This document shows positions 33,987 through 45,430 of a DNA stretch of 64,000 nt, one piece after another. The stretch covers positions 2,533,501 to 2,597,500 of the forward strand of contig CM064697.1 in assembly GCA_032717465.1 (NCBI GenBank), given 5' to 3'. Position numbers and translations under genes: made by a program. Below the pieces are notes generated by a model. It saw only the letters and a program-made list of their open reading frames with translations, did not search any database and was not told the DNA's origin. Within the stretch, counting starts at the first letter, position 1; every line of letters starts with the position of its first letter. Source of the DNA: Coenobita brevimanus. Its lineage: Eukaryota > Arthropoda > Malacostraca > Decapoda > Coenobitidae.

Positions 33987-34614
33987 CTGAAGAAAAAAAA
34001 AATCGCATTAGTAGGGAAAATATCTCAGGCCTGATAATTTCACCAAGCAGTGCACGCAACATATCATCACATTATATTTAACCATTAGAACTTGTTCATT
34101 GCACCCATGACTTTCAGTATCGCCATTATTGGATCTGAGTTGGTGTAAGAGTTTTCCAATTTATGCATTATATAATTTGACGGCCTTATAACTCGTTTAT
34201 CGACCACTTCTGATCATCCAGTTTTTCTTGTAAATCCCACGTTTGTAGGGGAGTCACGAACCAAAGTCATCACAACACACTTTTCCTCCATTCAGATATC
34301 GCCATCACGGCTTTATTTTTGGGCTGGTTGGGATGAACATTCGTATGCTTGTACAGTACACTAGTTCCAAAAAAAATATATATAAGAAGCAAATTTCTGG
34401 AAATGTTCATTTTGTTCCAGATGTTGTACCTCGACTTTATACTTTGTGTTCACAACCAAACTGCAGTGGAAATAAATGTTAACCAACAGGAGGAAGTAAG
34501 ACTTTCTTGTAACAGCAGACTGGTATGGGCTTAGGGCTTTGATAAATATTACCTCCGGCTCTGTGTCCGAGCCATAAATTTGGTCCATAATGCACTTCTG
34601 TTAGTCTAGTAGCC
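33987..34614. other. Unique sequence, no gene recognised
   Basis: Mixed composition with nothing recognisable. Confidence 0.3.
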
Positions 34615-34899
34615 TTAACACCTTCGTTACGATGACGCATTTTAATATGCCATTCTCCAGAATTTATTCGCCTCAGGGAACACCCTTCGAAATACATTGA
34701 CTTTTCTATCACTTCACCTTAGCTCTGCAATCAAACGATGTTGGTATGTTAAGTTTAGGAAAGACATTTTGAACTGGTTTGATTAGGTGTAGCCTGCATA
34801 AATCCCTTGACTACTAGGGTGCTCTCTTAAGTTGAATAAAACCGTTAGACAGCAGGCAGAAATAAAATTAAAAGGATGGCCTTGGACTGAAAGGGTCAA
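34615..34899. mobile_element. Family B elements, overlapping or composite
   Basis: Left end TTAACACCTTCGTTACGATG at 34615. A second possible left end, TTGACTTTTCTATCACTTCA, is at 34698. The right arm reads TTAAGTTGAATAAAACCGTT, then AAATTAAAAGGATGGCC, and ends GAAAGGGTCAA at 34899. The 34698-34899 span is 202 bp, the family length. Confidence 0.6.
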
Positions 34900-35059
34900 A
34901 GGTATCCCTTCAAAGGCCGCTTGGATAATCAACATCAGACATAGTGGTTTCTCGAAATGGTACAGGGATGGAAATCACATATCTTGGTAGAAAAAAAAAT
35001 CCTTAACGGTTTTCATTACATGCAGCTTTATTTTCTTTTATAAAACTGCCGTACACAGA
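34900..35059. other. Unique sequence
   Basis: Nothing recognised. Confidence 0.25.
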
Positions 35060-35370
35060 CTGCAAGAGCATTGTATGAAAGCGACTTTTGTACCCAAATT
35101 AACAAATGGGTGTGAGAAATGGAATAGCGTAAGCATCATAAAGGAAAAGTAAAGGCAAAGAAAAAGAGATTGTTAAGGATAGTACTGGACTGCTTAGGCT
35201 GAATACGAAAAGAATAATACAAGTTCAGGAAAGATGTAGAATGAGGACACCTAGTCATTCAGTTCTGGACAAGATCTTGGTAGACTAGTGCAAAGTTTTG
35301 TAGATGTCTGGGACGGTCATGCCTTGAAAGTGAATGTAGATAAGGGTAAAAGTGATGGTTGTTGTGAGTG
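35060..35370 (+). pseudogene. RTE-like LINE remnant, scrambled order
   Basis: LTNGCEKWN near 35098 resembles the LTYGCETW block. ALKVNVDKGK near 35322 resembles the LKVNVGKSK block. Normally the KVNVGKSK block precedes the YGCETW block, so either two fragments sit side by side or there has been rearrangement. The second fragment runs into (TA)n. Confidence 0.5.
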
Positions 35371-35373
35371 AAG

Positions 35374-35375
<2 letters not shown>

Positions 35376-35434
<59 letters not shown>

Positions 35435-35440
35435 CGTATG
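35376..35440. repeat. (TA)n then (TATG)n microsatellite
   Basis: TA run 35376-35422 followed by TATG/TACG units. Confidence 0.96.
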
Positions 35441-36142
35441 TCTTGCTAGCCAGGTTTTTTTCTCTGGGTTTGTGTCGGATCGTCTCAGGCAACTGAATCG
35501 TTCACAAACACCTTTTTTATTTATGCAAAAAGCTTTACGACTTCCTGGTGCCTTGTCGGTCGTCCCAAGTGCTCATCATTGGCTCAGAAGACATAATAAA
35601 AACATCACCATCATATAAATTGAAGATGCGACAAGTGATATGAGACGGGGTTCATTCCACGTTTCATATTTACAAACTTTATTAAATTCAAGTTGTGCAG
35701 TAGCTTGTTTGTTTATACTCCGCCAATACTGAATACGGTATTTTTTTAATGTATTCATTCAGCTACCTCACACTTCACAACTGAACTGCAGTGAATTTTA
35801 AAGTGATGAATGAGAAACCCAACACGATTTTTGATGGCAGTAACTTGCAATTGAGATTTACCATTCCGCAAACTGGTTAACTTTCATGCCCTTAAGACTC
35901 ACGCAGTTGAACAAAATCGTCTGGCGTTTGATGCAATAAAATGGTAAAATTATCCCGAGCCTGAGGGAGGGTGAGAGAATGTGAAGACGCAAATAACTTC
36001 TGATAAAGGTAAACTGGTAGGAAGACTCATCTATCTAGGAAACTGGCTAGGATACATGACATATACCATCCTAGCATCTGCGTGATCCTAGGAGCTTAGC
36101 CAACGGGTCTCGAAAACGCTGTGGCCCGTAAGGAGGCTCCCG
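35441..36142. other. Unique sequence with a family B arm fragment
   Basis: At about 35912, CAGTTGAACAAAATCGTCTG matches the family B arm. The word CATATTTACAAACTTTATTA lies near 35667. No gene. Confidence 0.4.
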
Positions 36143-36299
36143 AGCACCTCTTCCTTATCGATTTATTTTTGGATACGGCTGCTTAATATTCTTTTGCACG
36201 TTACCTATGCAGCGTATAGCGATATAAGAGTGATCTGTGTAATAGGGCGATGGACAGTAAGGTGTAATAAGCAAAATAAGTTGCTGAAGAAAAGATGTT
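36143..36299. mobile_element. Family F MITE
   Basis: Left TIR AGCACCTCTTCCTTATCGAT then TTATTTTTGG. The complement of the right end is AACATCTTTTCTTCAGCAAC then TTATTTTGC. The interior is collinear with the copies at 15453 and 54276. Confidence 0.75.
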
Positions 36300-36450
36300 A
36301 GGGAGCTTTCTTAATTGGCGATGATACGGACCTATACCTTTATCACTTTTTTTTTTTTTTAGCTTGGATATTCATTCTGGTATGGCTATGAAGTGTATGG
36401 TACCTGTATGGGTGAAGACACAAGTATAAATAAACCATCTAATACACAGC

Positions 36451-36629
36451 TTAACCCCTTGCATCCGGTAGTTTATCCTTGTTAATTTCAAATAACTTTA
36501 ACTTAGGAAACCCTGCTCATTCTGAAAGGGTTCATGAAGGCTCTTTCTCCTTCACCACCTCGGAAAGTCGGCCCCAAAAGTGAATAGGGCGTCCTAGGAG
36601 TAAAATATGTCGTCGGACCGAAAGGGTAA
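36451..36629. mobile_element. Family B MITE
   Basis: Begins TTAACCCCTTGCATCCGGTA. The complement of the right end begins TTACCCTTTCGGTCCGACGA. The interior has AACTTAGGAAACCCTGC and GGCGTCCTAGGAGTAAAATA. Confidence 0.7.
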
Positions 36630-36919
36630 GAACATAAGAAGAGAGGATAACTGCAGTAGGCCGGTTGGCCCATGCTAGGCAGCTCCTAGAAGAGTAACTG
36701 AACTACTAGAATGAGATAAGGATAGCAAAGAAGAAGGCTCTCCCCCGCCCTCCAAACCCTCCAGGCGAAGCCGCCAGGAAAAAGTCAGAAAGAACACCAC
36801 GCCGTATAGAAAAACTGGCGTGGACATTTTACAGGAAAGTGTGAAAGGAGAATAGAGACTATCATAGTGTAACCTGGAAAAAAAAAAAAAAAAAATGTAA
36901 CCTGAAAAGAAAAAGCTCA
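36630..36919. other. Unique sequence, no gene recognised
   Basis: Contains a poly(A) at 36880-36895. Confidence 0.25.
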
Positions 36920-37090
36920 AGAAAGTTTGTAAATATGACTCTAGAAATTAATAGAATGTAAAATACGTCCTGGGAATGGAGGGGGTAAAGTCTAGAAAGT
37001 TTATAATATGAATCCAGAGAACTGAATAAAGTGTAAAGAATGTCATAGGGTTGGAGGGGTTAAATTTAAGAAACTTTGCAAATATGGGCA
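36920..37090. repeat. 74-bp tandem repeat, 2.3 copies (family C)
   Basis: AGAAAGTTTGTAAATATGAC at 36920 recurs in variant form at 36994 and 37069 (spacing 74 and 75). Each unit ends GGAGGGGGTAAA or GGAGGGGTTAAA. Related words occur at 8102, 30510, 35660, 46480 and 62287. Confidence 0.75.
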
Positions 37091-37121
37091 CAGACCGTTA
37101 ATAGAGGCCCCGTCCCAGTGT

Positions 37122-37365
37122 GGCAGAGACGGGGGAGGCGGGGGAAGGATGCAGACGAGAACAGAGGCAGAGACGGGGGAGGATACAGACGAGAACAGAG
37201 GCAGAGACGGGGTAGAATACAGACGAGAACAGAGGCAGAGACGGAGGAGGCGAGGGGAGGATATAGACATGAATAGTGGCAGAGACGGAGGAGGCGGGGG
37301 GAGGGTACAGACGAGAATAGTGGCAGAGACAGGGGAGGCGGGGGGAGGGTACAGACGAGAATATT
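37122..37365. repeat. Minisatellite with 34/44-bp alternating units
   Basis: GGCAGAGACGG starts units at 37122, 37166, 37200, 37234, 37278 and 37322. Spacings are 44, 34, 34, 44, 44. The long form carries an extra GGCGGGGGGA-like 10 bp. Confidence 0.9.
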
Positions 37366-37510
37366 ATGGTAATGCTCAAACTACCACTAATTAAACTTTC
37401 ACAACAAAACTTGATGTTATCGCGACGAGGGGAGGCTAGGACGGTGCGCTCTCTCTCAGGCACAAAAGGGGGATGGGAGAGCCTTCCTCGCTCAGGCGTA
37501 TACGCACAAG

Positions 37511-37511
<1 letters not shown>

Positions 37512-37552
<41 letters not shown>
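37512..37552. repeat. (CA)n microsatellite
   Basis: About 41 bp of CA dinucleotides. Confidence 0.96.
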
Positions 37553-37555
<3 letters not shown>

Positions 37556-37772
37556 GACTACAAATGCGCGGGCCGGGATCTGGGTTGTGCAACGGTCTAC
37601 TACCCTGATAAACACGAGTTATCTGATGTTTTTATGGTGGACGCAGAGTTTGAAAGAGCAATTTACAATAACCCTTTCAGTACGAAGATACATTCATATT
37701 TTTGGTACCACAACACGAATTTGTTCAGGTTAGGAAGTATCTCAGTAAAGTGTTAAATACCCATCTGTTCCA
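37553..37772. other. Unique sequence with a B-like end
   Basis: AATAACCCTTTCAGTACGAA near 37668 resembles a family B terminus. No gene. Confidence 0.3.
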
Positions 37773-37880
37773 TTAACCTCTTTCGCACATTGATACTTGC
37801 TCTGTTTTCTTCTTCCTACACCAGATCACTTTCACTCGTCTTGGGAAGGACCTGTTGTAGTGAAGTGGCTGGATTTCTCA
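37773..37880. mobile_element. Family B left arm
   Basis: TTAACCTCTTTCGCACATTG, then CTACACCAGATCACTTTCAC and GTCTTGGGAAGGACCTGTTG, TAGTGAAG. Confidence 0.5.
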
Positions 37881-38025
37881 GTGCTCTGCGCCCTTTCGGT
37901 AGACTGTTTTTTTTTCGAATATTGGAAACTGTGAGCACTCAAGGGGCTACAAATATATGTGGTATGTATAGACTTGAAGTTTTGGAATAGCAGCTTTCTT
38001 TCTAGGATATTGATACTGATTGATT

Positions 38026-38028
<3 letters not shown>

Positions 38029-38079
<51 letters not shown>
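38029..38079. repeat. (TG)n microsatellite
   Basis: About 51 bp of TG dinucleotides. Confidence 0.97.
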
Positions 38080-38600
<521 letters not shown>

Positions 38601-38619
38601 GCTTTGTAACTGCAAGCGT

Positions 38620-39075
38620 TTAACCAGGTCCCCTTCCTCCTCTCACCCTTTTTCCTTCTCCTTTCCTCATTCCCCTCCCATTTTTCTTCCTCTCTCTCCT
38701 TCCTTTCACTCTCCCTGTCCTTCCTCGCTCATATTCATCATCTCTATTGGCCAACTGACTTTTTCCTCCCTCTTTCTCTTTTCCTTCCTTCTCCTCGTGT
38801 TTTTTGTTTATTCTTTGCATTTTCTGTTAATCTCTCTTTTACCTTTCCTTCTTTCATCCTCTCACTGTTTTATCATTTTTCCCTTTCTTTCCTCCTTTTC
38901 CTTCTTTTTTTTTTCCGTTCCTTCCGTCGTCCCCTCTCTTTCCCTTCTCTTCACCATTCCCCTTCCTCTTTCTTTCCTCACCCCTTTTCCTTCCTTCTTC
39001 CACTTATTCACCATTTCCCTCTCTCTCTCCGTTCTTCAGTACTTTTTTTTATACACCCCCTTCCTTTTTTTTACT
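38620..39075. repeat. Pyrimidine-rich tract
   Basis: C/T-rich with TTTCCTTC words; no gene. Confidence 0.85.
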
Positions 39076-39191
39076 TCCGGAGAAATAAGCTGAAGAGGAA
39101 AGCAGTCTCCCTCAGCTCGTTGCAAAAAGGGCATGTAGAGAGACGAGTGCCATCTATGTCTGTTGATGAAAAAATCGAGTTGTAAGAAGTG

Positions 39192-39398
39192 TAAGACACT
39201 ACTAATGGACGATTCTTGTTTTCACGGTATTCTTGCTACAACCAGAAAAAGAAATATTCAGTTTAGGGGTGATTTTTAAAGTTAGAAGAGTTGTATAAGG
39301 CCTTCTTTAGCCCGTTCACTGGCGGACATCATTCTGAAGTAAAATCGTTAAGGGGTAATCAAAGAAAACTAAAACAATACGTCGTTGTAGTGAGGTAA
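39192..39398. mobile_element. Family B MITE
   Basis: Left TAAGACACTACTAATGGACG, then GGTATTCTTGCTACAACCAG and TTCAGTTTAGGGGTG. The right arm reads TCTGAAGTAAAATCGTTAAG, and the end is CGTCGTTGTAGTGAGGTAA. Confidence 0.65.
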
Positions 39399-39479
39399 AT
39401 ATTTTAGGATTCACCACACATCCCCTCTAAAGCTCACAGAACTGTCAGTTATTTCGGTAACTCGGATTCCTTCAGTCTT

Positions 39480-39689
39480 AGTTTCTGTTATTTTTTCTTT
39501 ACCTGTTTTATCTGGCCCACCCAGTTCTGTTTCCTTTCTTGGGCTCTTTCTCTTCTTTGGTTATTTGCTTCCTAAGATGCTGCGTAACTGTTTTGTAATT
39601 ATTCTCCAGTATTTAGCCCTTTCCTTTTCTGTGTCTCTTTTCTTCTCTTTCTGCCTTTCCTCCCCCCACAACTGTTTCTTCCTTCCATC

Positions 39690-39748
<59 letters not shown>

Positions 39749-40600
39749 CGCGTGTGTGTGTTCGTTCGTTCGTTCGTTCTTCTCTGTCACCTCTCCTTCC
39801 ATTCCCTGTTTCTGACCCTTTCCTCCTCCTTTCTCCTCCTTTCTTTTGTTTTTTCTGTCTGTTCCCATCCAGTCTTCCCACCTTCCATCTATAAACCTTC
39901 TCCCCAGCGTCTTTAACTCTTTCCCAAACCACTCCACTTTCTCTTCCTTTCTTATGCTCTTTCTGCCTCATCTTCTCCTCTTCTTCTCCCTTTCCACATT
40001 CGTCCACTTCCATTAATTCCTACTTTCCACTTTCTCCTTGGCAACTTTCACTCCCTCTCAAGTCAGTCCATCAGTCCTTCAATTCTTTAACCTTTCCTCC
40101 CCCCCCCTTTTTTTTTTTTACCCTTGTCCTCCCCTTTTCTTCTCCTTTTCAGACTTTCTTTCCATACAATCCTTCCCCTCTTTTCCCTCTACCCACGTTC
40201 CCCGTAGCGACTTTATCTCCATTTAAAGCCAGTTCATCACCCCTTCAGTTTTCTACCCTTTCTTCCCCCTCTCCTCAGTTCAGCTCAATTCATCTCTCCC
40301 CATCTCCCTTTCCAGATTTATTCCACCCAACCCTTCTCCATTTTCTTACTTTCCACTATCTCCCCGACGATTTACCTCCCCTTCTGGAGCCAGTCCCTCT
40401 ACCCTTCCTTTTTTTTTTGCCTTTTCCTCATTTTTCCTACCCCATTCCTCCTTCTCCTTTTACACTTTCTTATTTTTCCATCCAGTCCTACACAACTTTC
40501 CCCCTCCCCACTTTCTCCCCTTTATCTTCTCCCTTTCTTCCCTCTCTCCCAAAGTCCCTCTCAGGCCAGTCCATCTCCCCTTCCTGCGTCCAGCGGTAGA
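39480..40600. repeat. Pyrimidine-rich tract containing a ~168-bp tandem repeat
   Basis: From about 39895, four degenerate units are marked by AGTCAGTCCATCAG at 40061, AGCCAGTTCATCAC at 40227, AGCCAGTCCCTCTA at 40388 and GGCCAGTCCATCTC at 40564. Each is preceded by a GACTTTATCTCC-like word. Spacings are 166, 161 and 176 bp. (TG)n lies at 39692-39760 and a (CGTT)n run follows it. Confidence 0.8.
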
Positions 40601-40775
40601 CCACATGATTAATGGCTCACTCATCAAGGGCAAAAACAATGTGGGAAGCAAATAAGAAACGCCAGTGGTGAAACAGAACGACCATCCATCACTAAGAGGC
40701 CCATTACAGACCCGGCCAGTTCGGAGATGCACTGACTGGTTCATCTCCGCCTGGCACACCGCAAGAAGAGGCTGG

Positions 40776-40778
<3 letters not shown>
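40601..40778. other. Balanced island, candidate conserved non-coding element
   Basis: GATTAATGGCTCACTCATCA, then AAACAATGTGGGAAGC and ATCCATCACTA-n6-CCATTAC at 40684-40707, the last shared with 49101-49124. It is flanked by pure C/T and GA tracts. No gene. Confidence 0.35.
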
Positions 40779-40809
<31 letters not shown>

Positions 40810-40810
40810 A
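40779..40810. repeat. (GA)n and poly(G)
   Basis: GA run followed by ten G residues. Confidence 0.9.
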
Positions 40811-41276
40811 GAAGTGGATATAAACGTTATTAAAACATAAAAAAATATGACAATGATTTGCAGCGATTTACGGATTTAAACGTTGCAAACATTCCCAAGG
40901 GTAAGCGGGATAATCTAAAATATTTCCAAGCACTCTAAGACCTCTTCGCAAAAGTTGGTCAGTTTTACGGATACCGGTACGTGTTGCAACATTTTTTATA
41001 CTTGTATGAATAGACCTGTGACCCCATAAAACCCATTAAGAAGCAAAAATATATATCAGAAAGGTATTTTTTTTTTTTTTTTACCCGAGAAATAAGTTGG
41101 CCAGGTTTGAAGTGAACGGATGACGAATTGGAATGACACCTATTTTGGCAAGACGTTTCGATAGGAAGGAAAAAAAATAAAAAAGAGCAACTACAGTATG
41201 GTCTAACAACATAGTAGAGACCATGGAAATGACAAAAAAAAAAATTACTATAAGAAAAGAAATGGGAAAGGAAAGA

Positions 41277-41281
<5 letters not shown>
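40811..41281. other. Unique AT-rich sequence
   Basis: No gene or dispersed repeat recognised. Confidence 0.25.
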
Positions 41282-41283
<2 letters not shown>

Positions 41284-41353
<70 letters not shown>

Positions 41354-41457
41354 GGGCGGGAGGGGGTGCGTTTATAACTTATGTGTTGCAGGTTGGCCCT
41401 AAGTGGCGTGTGGGGCTTGTTCCTCTTGTTAAATACGGTGTCCGGCCCCCGTTAGTC

Positions 41458-41496
<39 letters not shown>
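41284..41496. repeat. (GT)n(GA)n and (AG)n microsatellites
   Basis: GT 41284-41331 joined to GA to 41351. A second AG run lies at 41461-41496 with unique sequence between. Confidence 0.95.
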
Positions 41497-41498
<2 letters not shown>

Positions 41499-41631
41499 GG
41501 AAGTGGGGGTGGGGAATGTCAGGAATTAGGAAGTGGGAGAAGGGTAGGGGAGAGGATATGGGGAAGAAGACAGGGTTTGGGGAGGGGAGAGGAAATTGAG
41601 GAATGAGCTGTAAAAAATTTGGGAAAATGTA

Positions 41632-42064
41632 GAGAGTTCGTGAGAATGGAGAGAATAATTGATTGTGGAGAGAATATTTGAGAGTGGAGAGAATATTTAA
41701 GGGTGGAGAGAATTTGTGAGTGGAGAGAATCTGTAAGAGTAGGGAGAATATTTGAGTGTGAAGAGAATTTGTACGAGTGGAGAGAGTATTTGAGTGTGGA
41801 GAGAATATTCAAGGGTGGAGAGAGTTTGTGAGAGTGGAGAGAATCTGTTAGAGTGGGGAGAATATTTGATTGTGGTTAGAATATTTGAAAGTGGGAAGAA
41901 TTTGTGAGTGTGGAGAGAATATTTGACTGTGGAGAGAATATCTGAAAGTGGAGAGAATTTGTAAGAGTGGAGAGAATATTTGAGCGTGGAGAGAATTTTT
42001 GAGAGTGGACAGAGTTCGTGAGAGTGGAGATAATTTAGGGGAGTGGCAAAGATTCGTAAGCGTG
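41632..42064. repeat. 19-bp minisatellite, about 23 copies
   Basis: Units of the form GAGAGAATATTTGAGAGTG, mostly exactly 19 bp, with GAGAGAATTTGTGAGAGTG variants. The minus-strand leucine/serine-rich frames are translations of the array. Confidence 0.92.
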
Positions 42065-42560
42065 AAAAATATAATATGGGAGGGGAAAGAATTTGGGAAA
42101 GCAGAGAGATCAGGGAAAGGGTGTGGAAGTGGAGATTTGGGGAGCGGAGCAGAGGAAATCAAGGAAAATGGAGAGAATCGGTGGGAGTATTTAATATATG
42201 GGAGAGAAGAAGAGGAGTGGTAGAGAGGGGAGAGAATTTGAAAGACTGGAGAACTGAGGGGAAGAGGTAGAACCGGAGGGGAGTGGGAAGAAAGATTGGA
42301 AAGATTTAGGGAGCATAAGGAGAATGTGAGAGCGGGGAGAATTCGGAAGATGAGGAGGAACTGGGAAGAGAGGAGAGCAAGTGGGGATTGGGAGAAGAAC
42401 CTGGGGGGAGAAGGGACTTGGGGAGTTGAAGAGAAGCTAGAACGAACGAAGAAGAAACAGGGAGAGAGAACACAAAACTGGTGGTGGAGTTGCAAGCAGC
42501 AGAGATAACAAATGGTGAAGAAAGGGGAGGAAATAAGAGGAACAGAAAAATGAGATAATT
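42065..42560. repeat. Purine-rich tract
   Basis: GGAGAGAA, GGGGAG and AAGAG words; continuation of the minisatellite composition. Confidence 0.8.
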
Positions 42561-42571
42561 AAGACTTTGGA

Positions 42572-42573
<2 letters not shown>

Positions 42574-42602
<29 letters not shown>

Positions 42603-42970
42603 GCGAGCATTCATTTCATTTCACCATTTACCTGGATTCATTTACTTCTTTTCTTATGCACCTGGCTGTCTCGTAATTCCCACCTGAAGGATATATGTAT
42701 AACTTTCACTGCCTTCGTCGTTTTTCATCATTTGTCACGCACTTTTGATTTCGCCTCGTTAAGGCTGCTTCCCTCTCATTTCTCTTTCTATATATATATT
42801 TTTGTTCCTTCTTCTGATAATGACTTTTCACCTGTGCCAATTTAAGTTTTACCTTCTGCAATATATTTTATTCATCTTAGACATTGTTTCTGTGTCTGTC
42901 TTTCTGTGTTTGTGTTTTTTTTTGTCCATTTGTGTGTGTTTTTTTCCTAGATATTGTTTCTTTGTCTGTA

Positions 42971-43001
<31 letters not shown>

Positions 43002-43024
43002 TTTTTTCCATTTTTCTGTGTGTT

Positions 43025-43082
<58 letters not shown>

Positions 43083-43113
43083 CACTCACGCAATTATAAA
43101 CACAACATTCTCC

Positions 43114-43148
<35 letters not shown>
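42574..43148. repeat. Cluster of microsatellites
   Basis: (GA)n 42574-42602, (GT)n 42974-43002, (TC)n 43028-43080, poly(T) 43117-43148. Between 42603 and 42960 is pyrimidine-rich unique sequence. Confidence 0.85.
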
Positions 43149-43150
<2 letters not shown>

Positions 43151-43892
43151 TATTGAGGCGTTTACCTTTTCCCATCAGCTTCATACTTTCCCCTCGACTT
43201 TTTCACCTCATCTCCAGGCTCGTTCGTCTCGCCAGCCTCTTTGTCTAATTGGCAGGCAGCTGTTTGAGATAGCGGGAATTTTCTGAACCTACCTCTAGCT
43301 TCCTTTCTATATATTTTCCTCTGATTTTAGGGGCTTGGTATCTGAATATGTTTATTTCTGATTATAAGTTTCGGTGCCGATGTTTATGGCTGTATACATC
43401 TGTGACTTTAGTATGTTTCTCTACCTTTCTCTGTTTCCTTTTCTGTGTTTCAGTGACCAAGTGATTGATGTCTGCTTCTTGTGTTTTTACTATCTATGTT
43501 TCGTCTATCAATGTTTACTCCTTTGATTAACTGATATCTGTATGTTAATCTTTATTCGTCTGTGTTTATGGTTTCTGTTTATTTCTGTGTCTGGTTTGCA
43601 TTGTTGTACACAGTATATTTGTGTTTGTTTCCGTAGTTTTTGTTGGATTAGTTTTTTTTTATTTCCGTGACTAAGTGCTTAGTGTATTTATTTCTGATTG
43701 TTTAAAATATCTTACTGTTTCTCGTATCTGCTTTGGCTAATATGCTTGCGTATGTAAAGATGTCCACCTTATAATTATCTTTGTGTATTCCTATGACATA
43801 ACAGTAGCAAGAAGAACAAAAGTAATATACTCGTAGAAAGTAATGTCCCATACAAGGCATCGGATCATCTCTTTACTGCCTTTATGTAATTT
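43149..43892. other. T/G-rich degenerate sequence
   Basis: Recurrent TTTCTGTGTTT and TGTTTATTTCTG words suggest an old degraded simple repeat. No gene. Confidence 0.4.
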
Positions 43893-44060
43893 TTTTTATA
43901 TTCTTGCTACCTTCAGACGATAATGTTCAGCTTAGGAAAGAATTTTCGAGTTGGGAAAGTCTTATAGCCTACTATATAGGCTTCATAAACCCCTTCGGTG
44001 CAAGAAATGCCCCGTGAACTAAGAATGGTTTTCCGTAGGCAGTACGATTGGGAATACAAT
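43893..44060. mobile_element. Family B arm, degenerate
   Basis: TATTCTTGCTACCTTCAGAC, GATAATGTTCAGCTTAGGAA, then TTTTCGAGTTGGGAAAGTC, which parallels TTTTGAACGGGAGGGGTTTG in the 60046 copy. Confidence 0.55.
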
Positions 44061-44424
44061 ATATTGTAAATGACGCACTCTTGCTGACAGCATGGGTTCA
44101 AGGATATGACTGATTTTTGTTGTTGTCGCCCCAAACTGATCTGAAATCCAATGGACTGCAGGCTGACGTTGCCCTTCTGCAGTTCATATAGCGGCACCCA
44201 TATAACCAGGTGACTCCAGAACCTGGCTATTGTCTCCCACCTACTTCCCTTTACTTCAAAAGGAGGATGGCGGACTACAGGAGAAGAGTATGAGTACAGT
44301 ATGAGCTTGACCTCTGTAATTAAATAACGCGTTCGTATATTTCGCTCGTAGTCCTGGCTGGAGATATAGACTAACAGATACTTTCCCAGATATAGAGGTT
44401 TTAAACAGCTTTCACCAGCTCTTT
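44061..44424 (-). other. Unassigned 193-codon open frame region
   Basis: A minus-strand frame at 43913-44494 is open for 193 codons and not low-complexity, but it has no domain I recognise. Both of its ends fall in family B elements (43893-44060 and 44425-44512). The middle part, with RFWSHLVIWVPLYELQKGN, is unexplained. Probably chance. Confidence 0.2.
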
Positions 44425-44512
44425 CACTACTATACGTCTCCCCTGACCTGAAATTAATCATCTGTACGAAACAAGAATAATAAAGATACAACACGTCCTA
44501 GAGGTGAAGGCG
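44425..44512. mobile_element. Short family B copy
   Basis: CTCTTTCACTACTATACGTC, CTGAAATTAATCATCTGTAC, GAAACAAGAATAATAAAG and CGTCCTAGAGGTGAAGG preserve the termini and arm in about 90 bp. Confidence 0.5.
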
Positions 44513-44574
44513 AGGCTCTGAAACTTGATTGGCTGTCCTATTAACCGGCTGTTCTGTGACGCTTCCAAGAACTT

Positions 44575-44955
44575 CAGCTTACCTCGTTTCATCTAACCTC
44601 ATCTCACCTTACTTCGTTTCACCTCGCCATGCAACCTATTTCATGTCTCAGTATCAAACCTCGCCTCATTTCACCTCGCCACTCATTTCACCTCACTTCA
44701 TTTCACTTCACCTCATCATGCAACACCTCTACTCACCTCAGTTCACATCACATCACGTCACCTCGTAACACTTCTGCTCACAGTACCTCTCCCCACTTCA
44801 CCTCATAACTTCGCCTCACCTCATCTCACGTCACCTAACCTAACCTCACATCTCTTTCCCACACCTCACTTCATTTCTCAGGTCATTTTACGCCTTACCT
44901 CACTTCACCCCACCTCATCTCACCTCATGTCACCTCACCTCACCTTGCCTCACCT
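44575..44955. repeat. CACCT/CATTT pentanucleotide array
   Basis: Degenerate period-5 array: TCACCTCACTTCATTTCACC and relatives, including a short CACCTAACCTAACCTCAC. Confidence 0.9.
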
Positions 44956-45059
44956 GCCTGTGAAGTTATAGGAATTATGATGTGGTGTGTGCGTGCCAGA
45001 CTTATGCAAATAGCACTTTATAATATAGCGGTACTCGTTTTGTGCAACATAGAGAGAGG

Positions 45060-45222
45060 CTGCAGGGCTTCGAGGGGATGGGGAGGGAGGATTGGTTTGG
45101 GGGAGGGTGGTGAAAGGGAGAGAGGATGGGGGGAGAGCAGAAGAGTTGGGGATGGGACAGGGGAAGGAACGGGAAGAGAGGGGAGAAATGAAAGGAGGGA
45201 GACGATGGTGGGATCGAGGAAA
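45060..45222. repeat. Purine-rich sequence
   Basis: GGGGAGGG and GGAAGAG words leading into the 21-bp array. Confidence 0.7.
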
Positions 45223-45430
45223 GGAGGGGATAGGTTTTGAGGAGGGAAGGATAGCTTGTGGGGAGGGAAAGATAGGTTTTGGGGAGGAAAGAACAGGTTG
45301 TGGGGAGGAAGTTATAGGTTGTGAATATGAAGGGATTGGTTGTGAGATGGGGAGGGATAGGTTTTGGGGAGAGAAAGATAGTTTGTGGGGAGGGAGGAAT
45401 AAGTTGGGAGGGTAGGATAGGTTGTGAGGT
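45223..45430. repeat. ~21-bp minisatellite, about 10 copies
   Basis: Units like GAGGGAAAGATAGGTTTTGG with lengths 17-24 bp. Confidence 0.85.

Noticed and set aside
43913..44494. 193-codon minus-strand frame as a gene
   Set aside because: Both ends fall in family B elements, no domain is recognisable, and there is no start or splice context. It is listed only as an unexplained open stretch.
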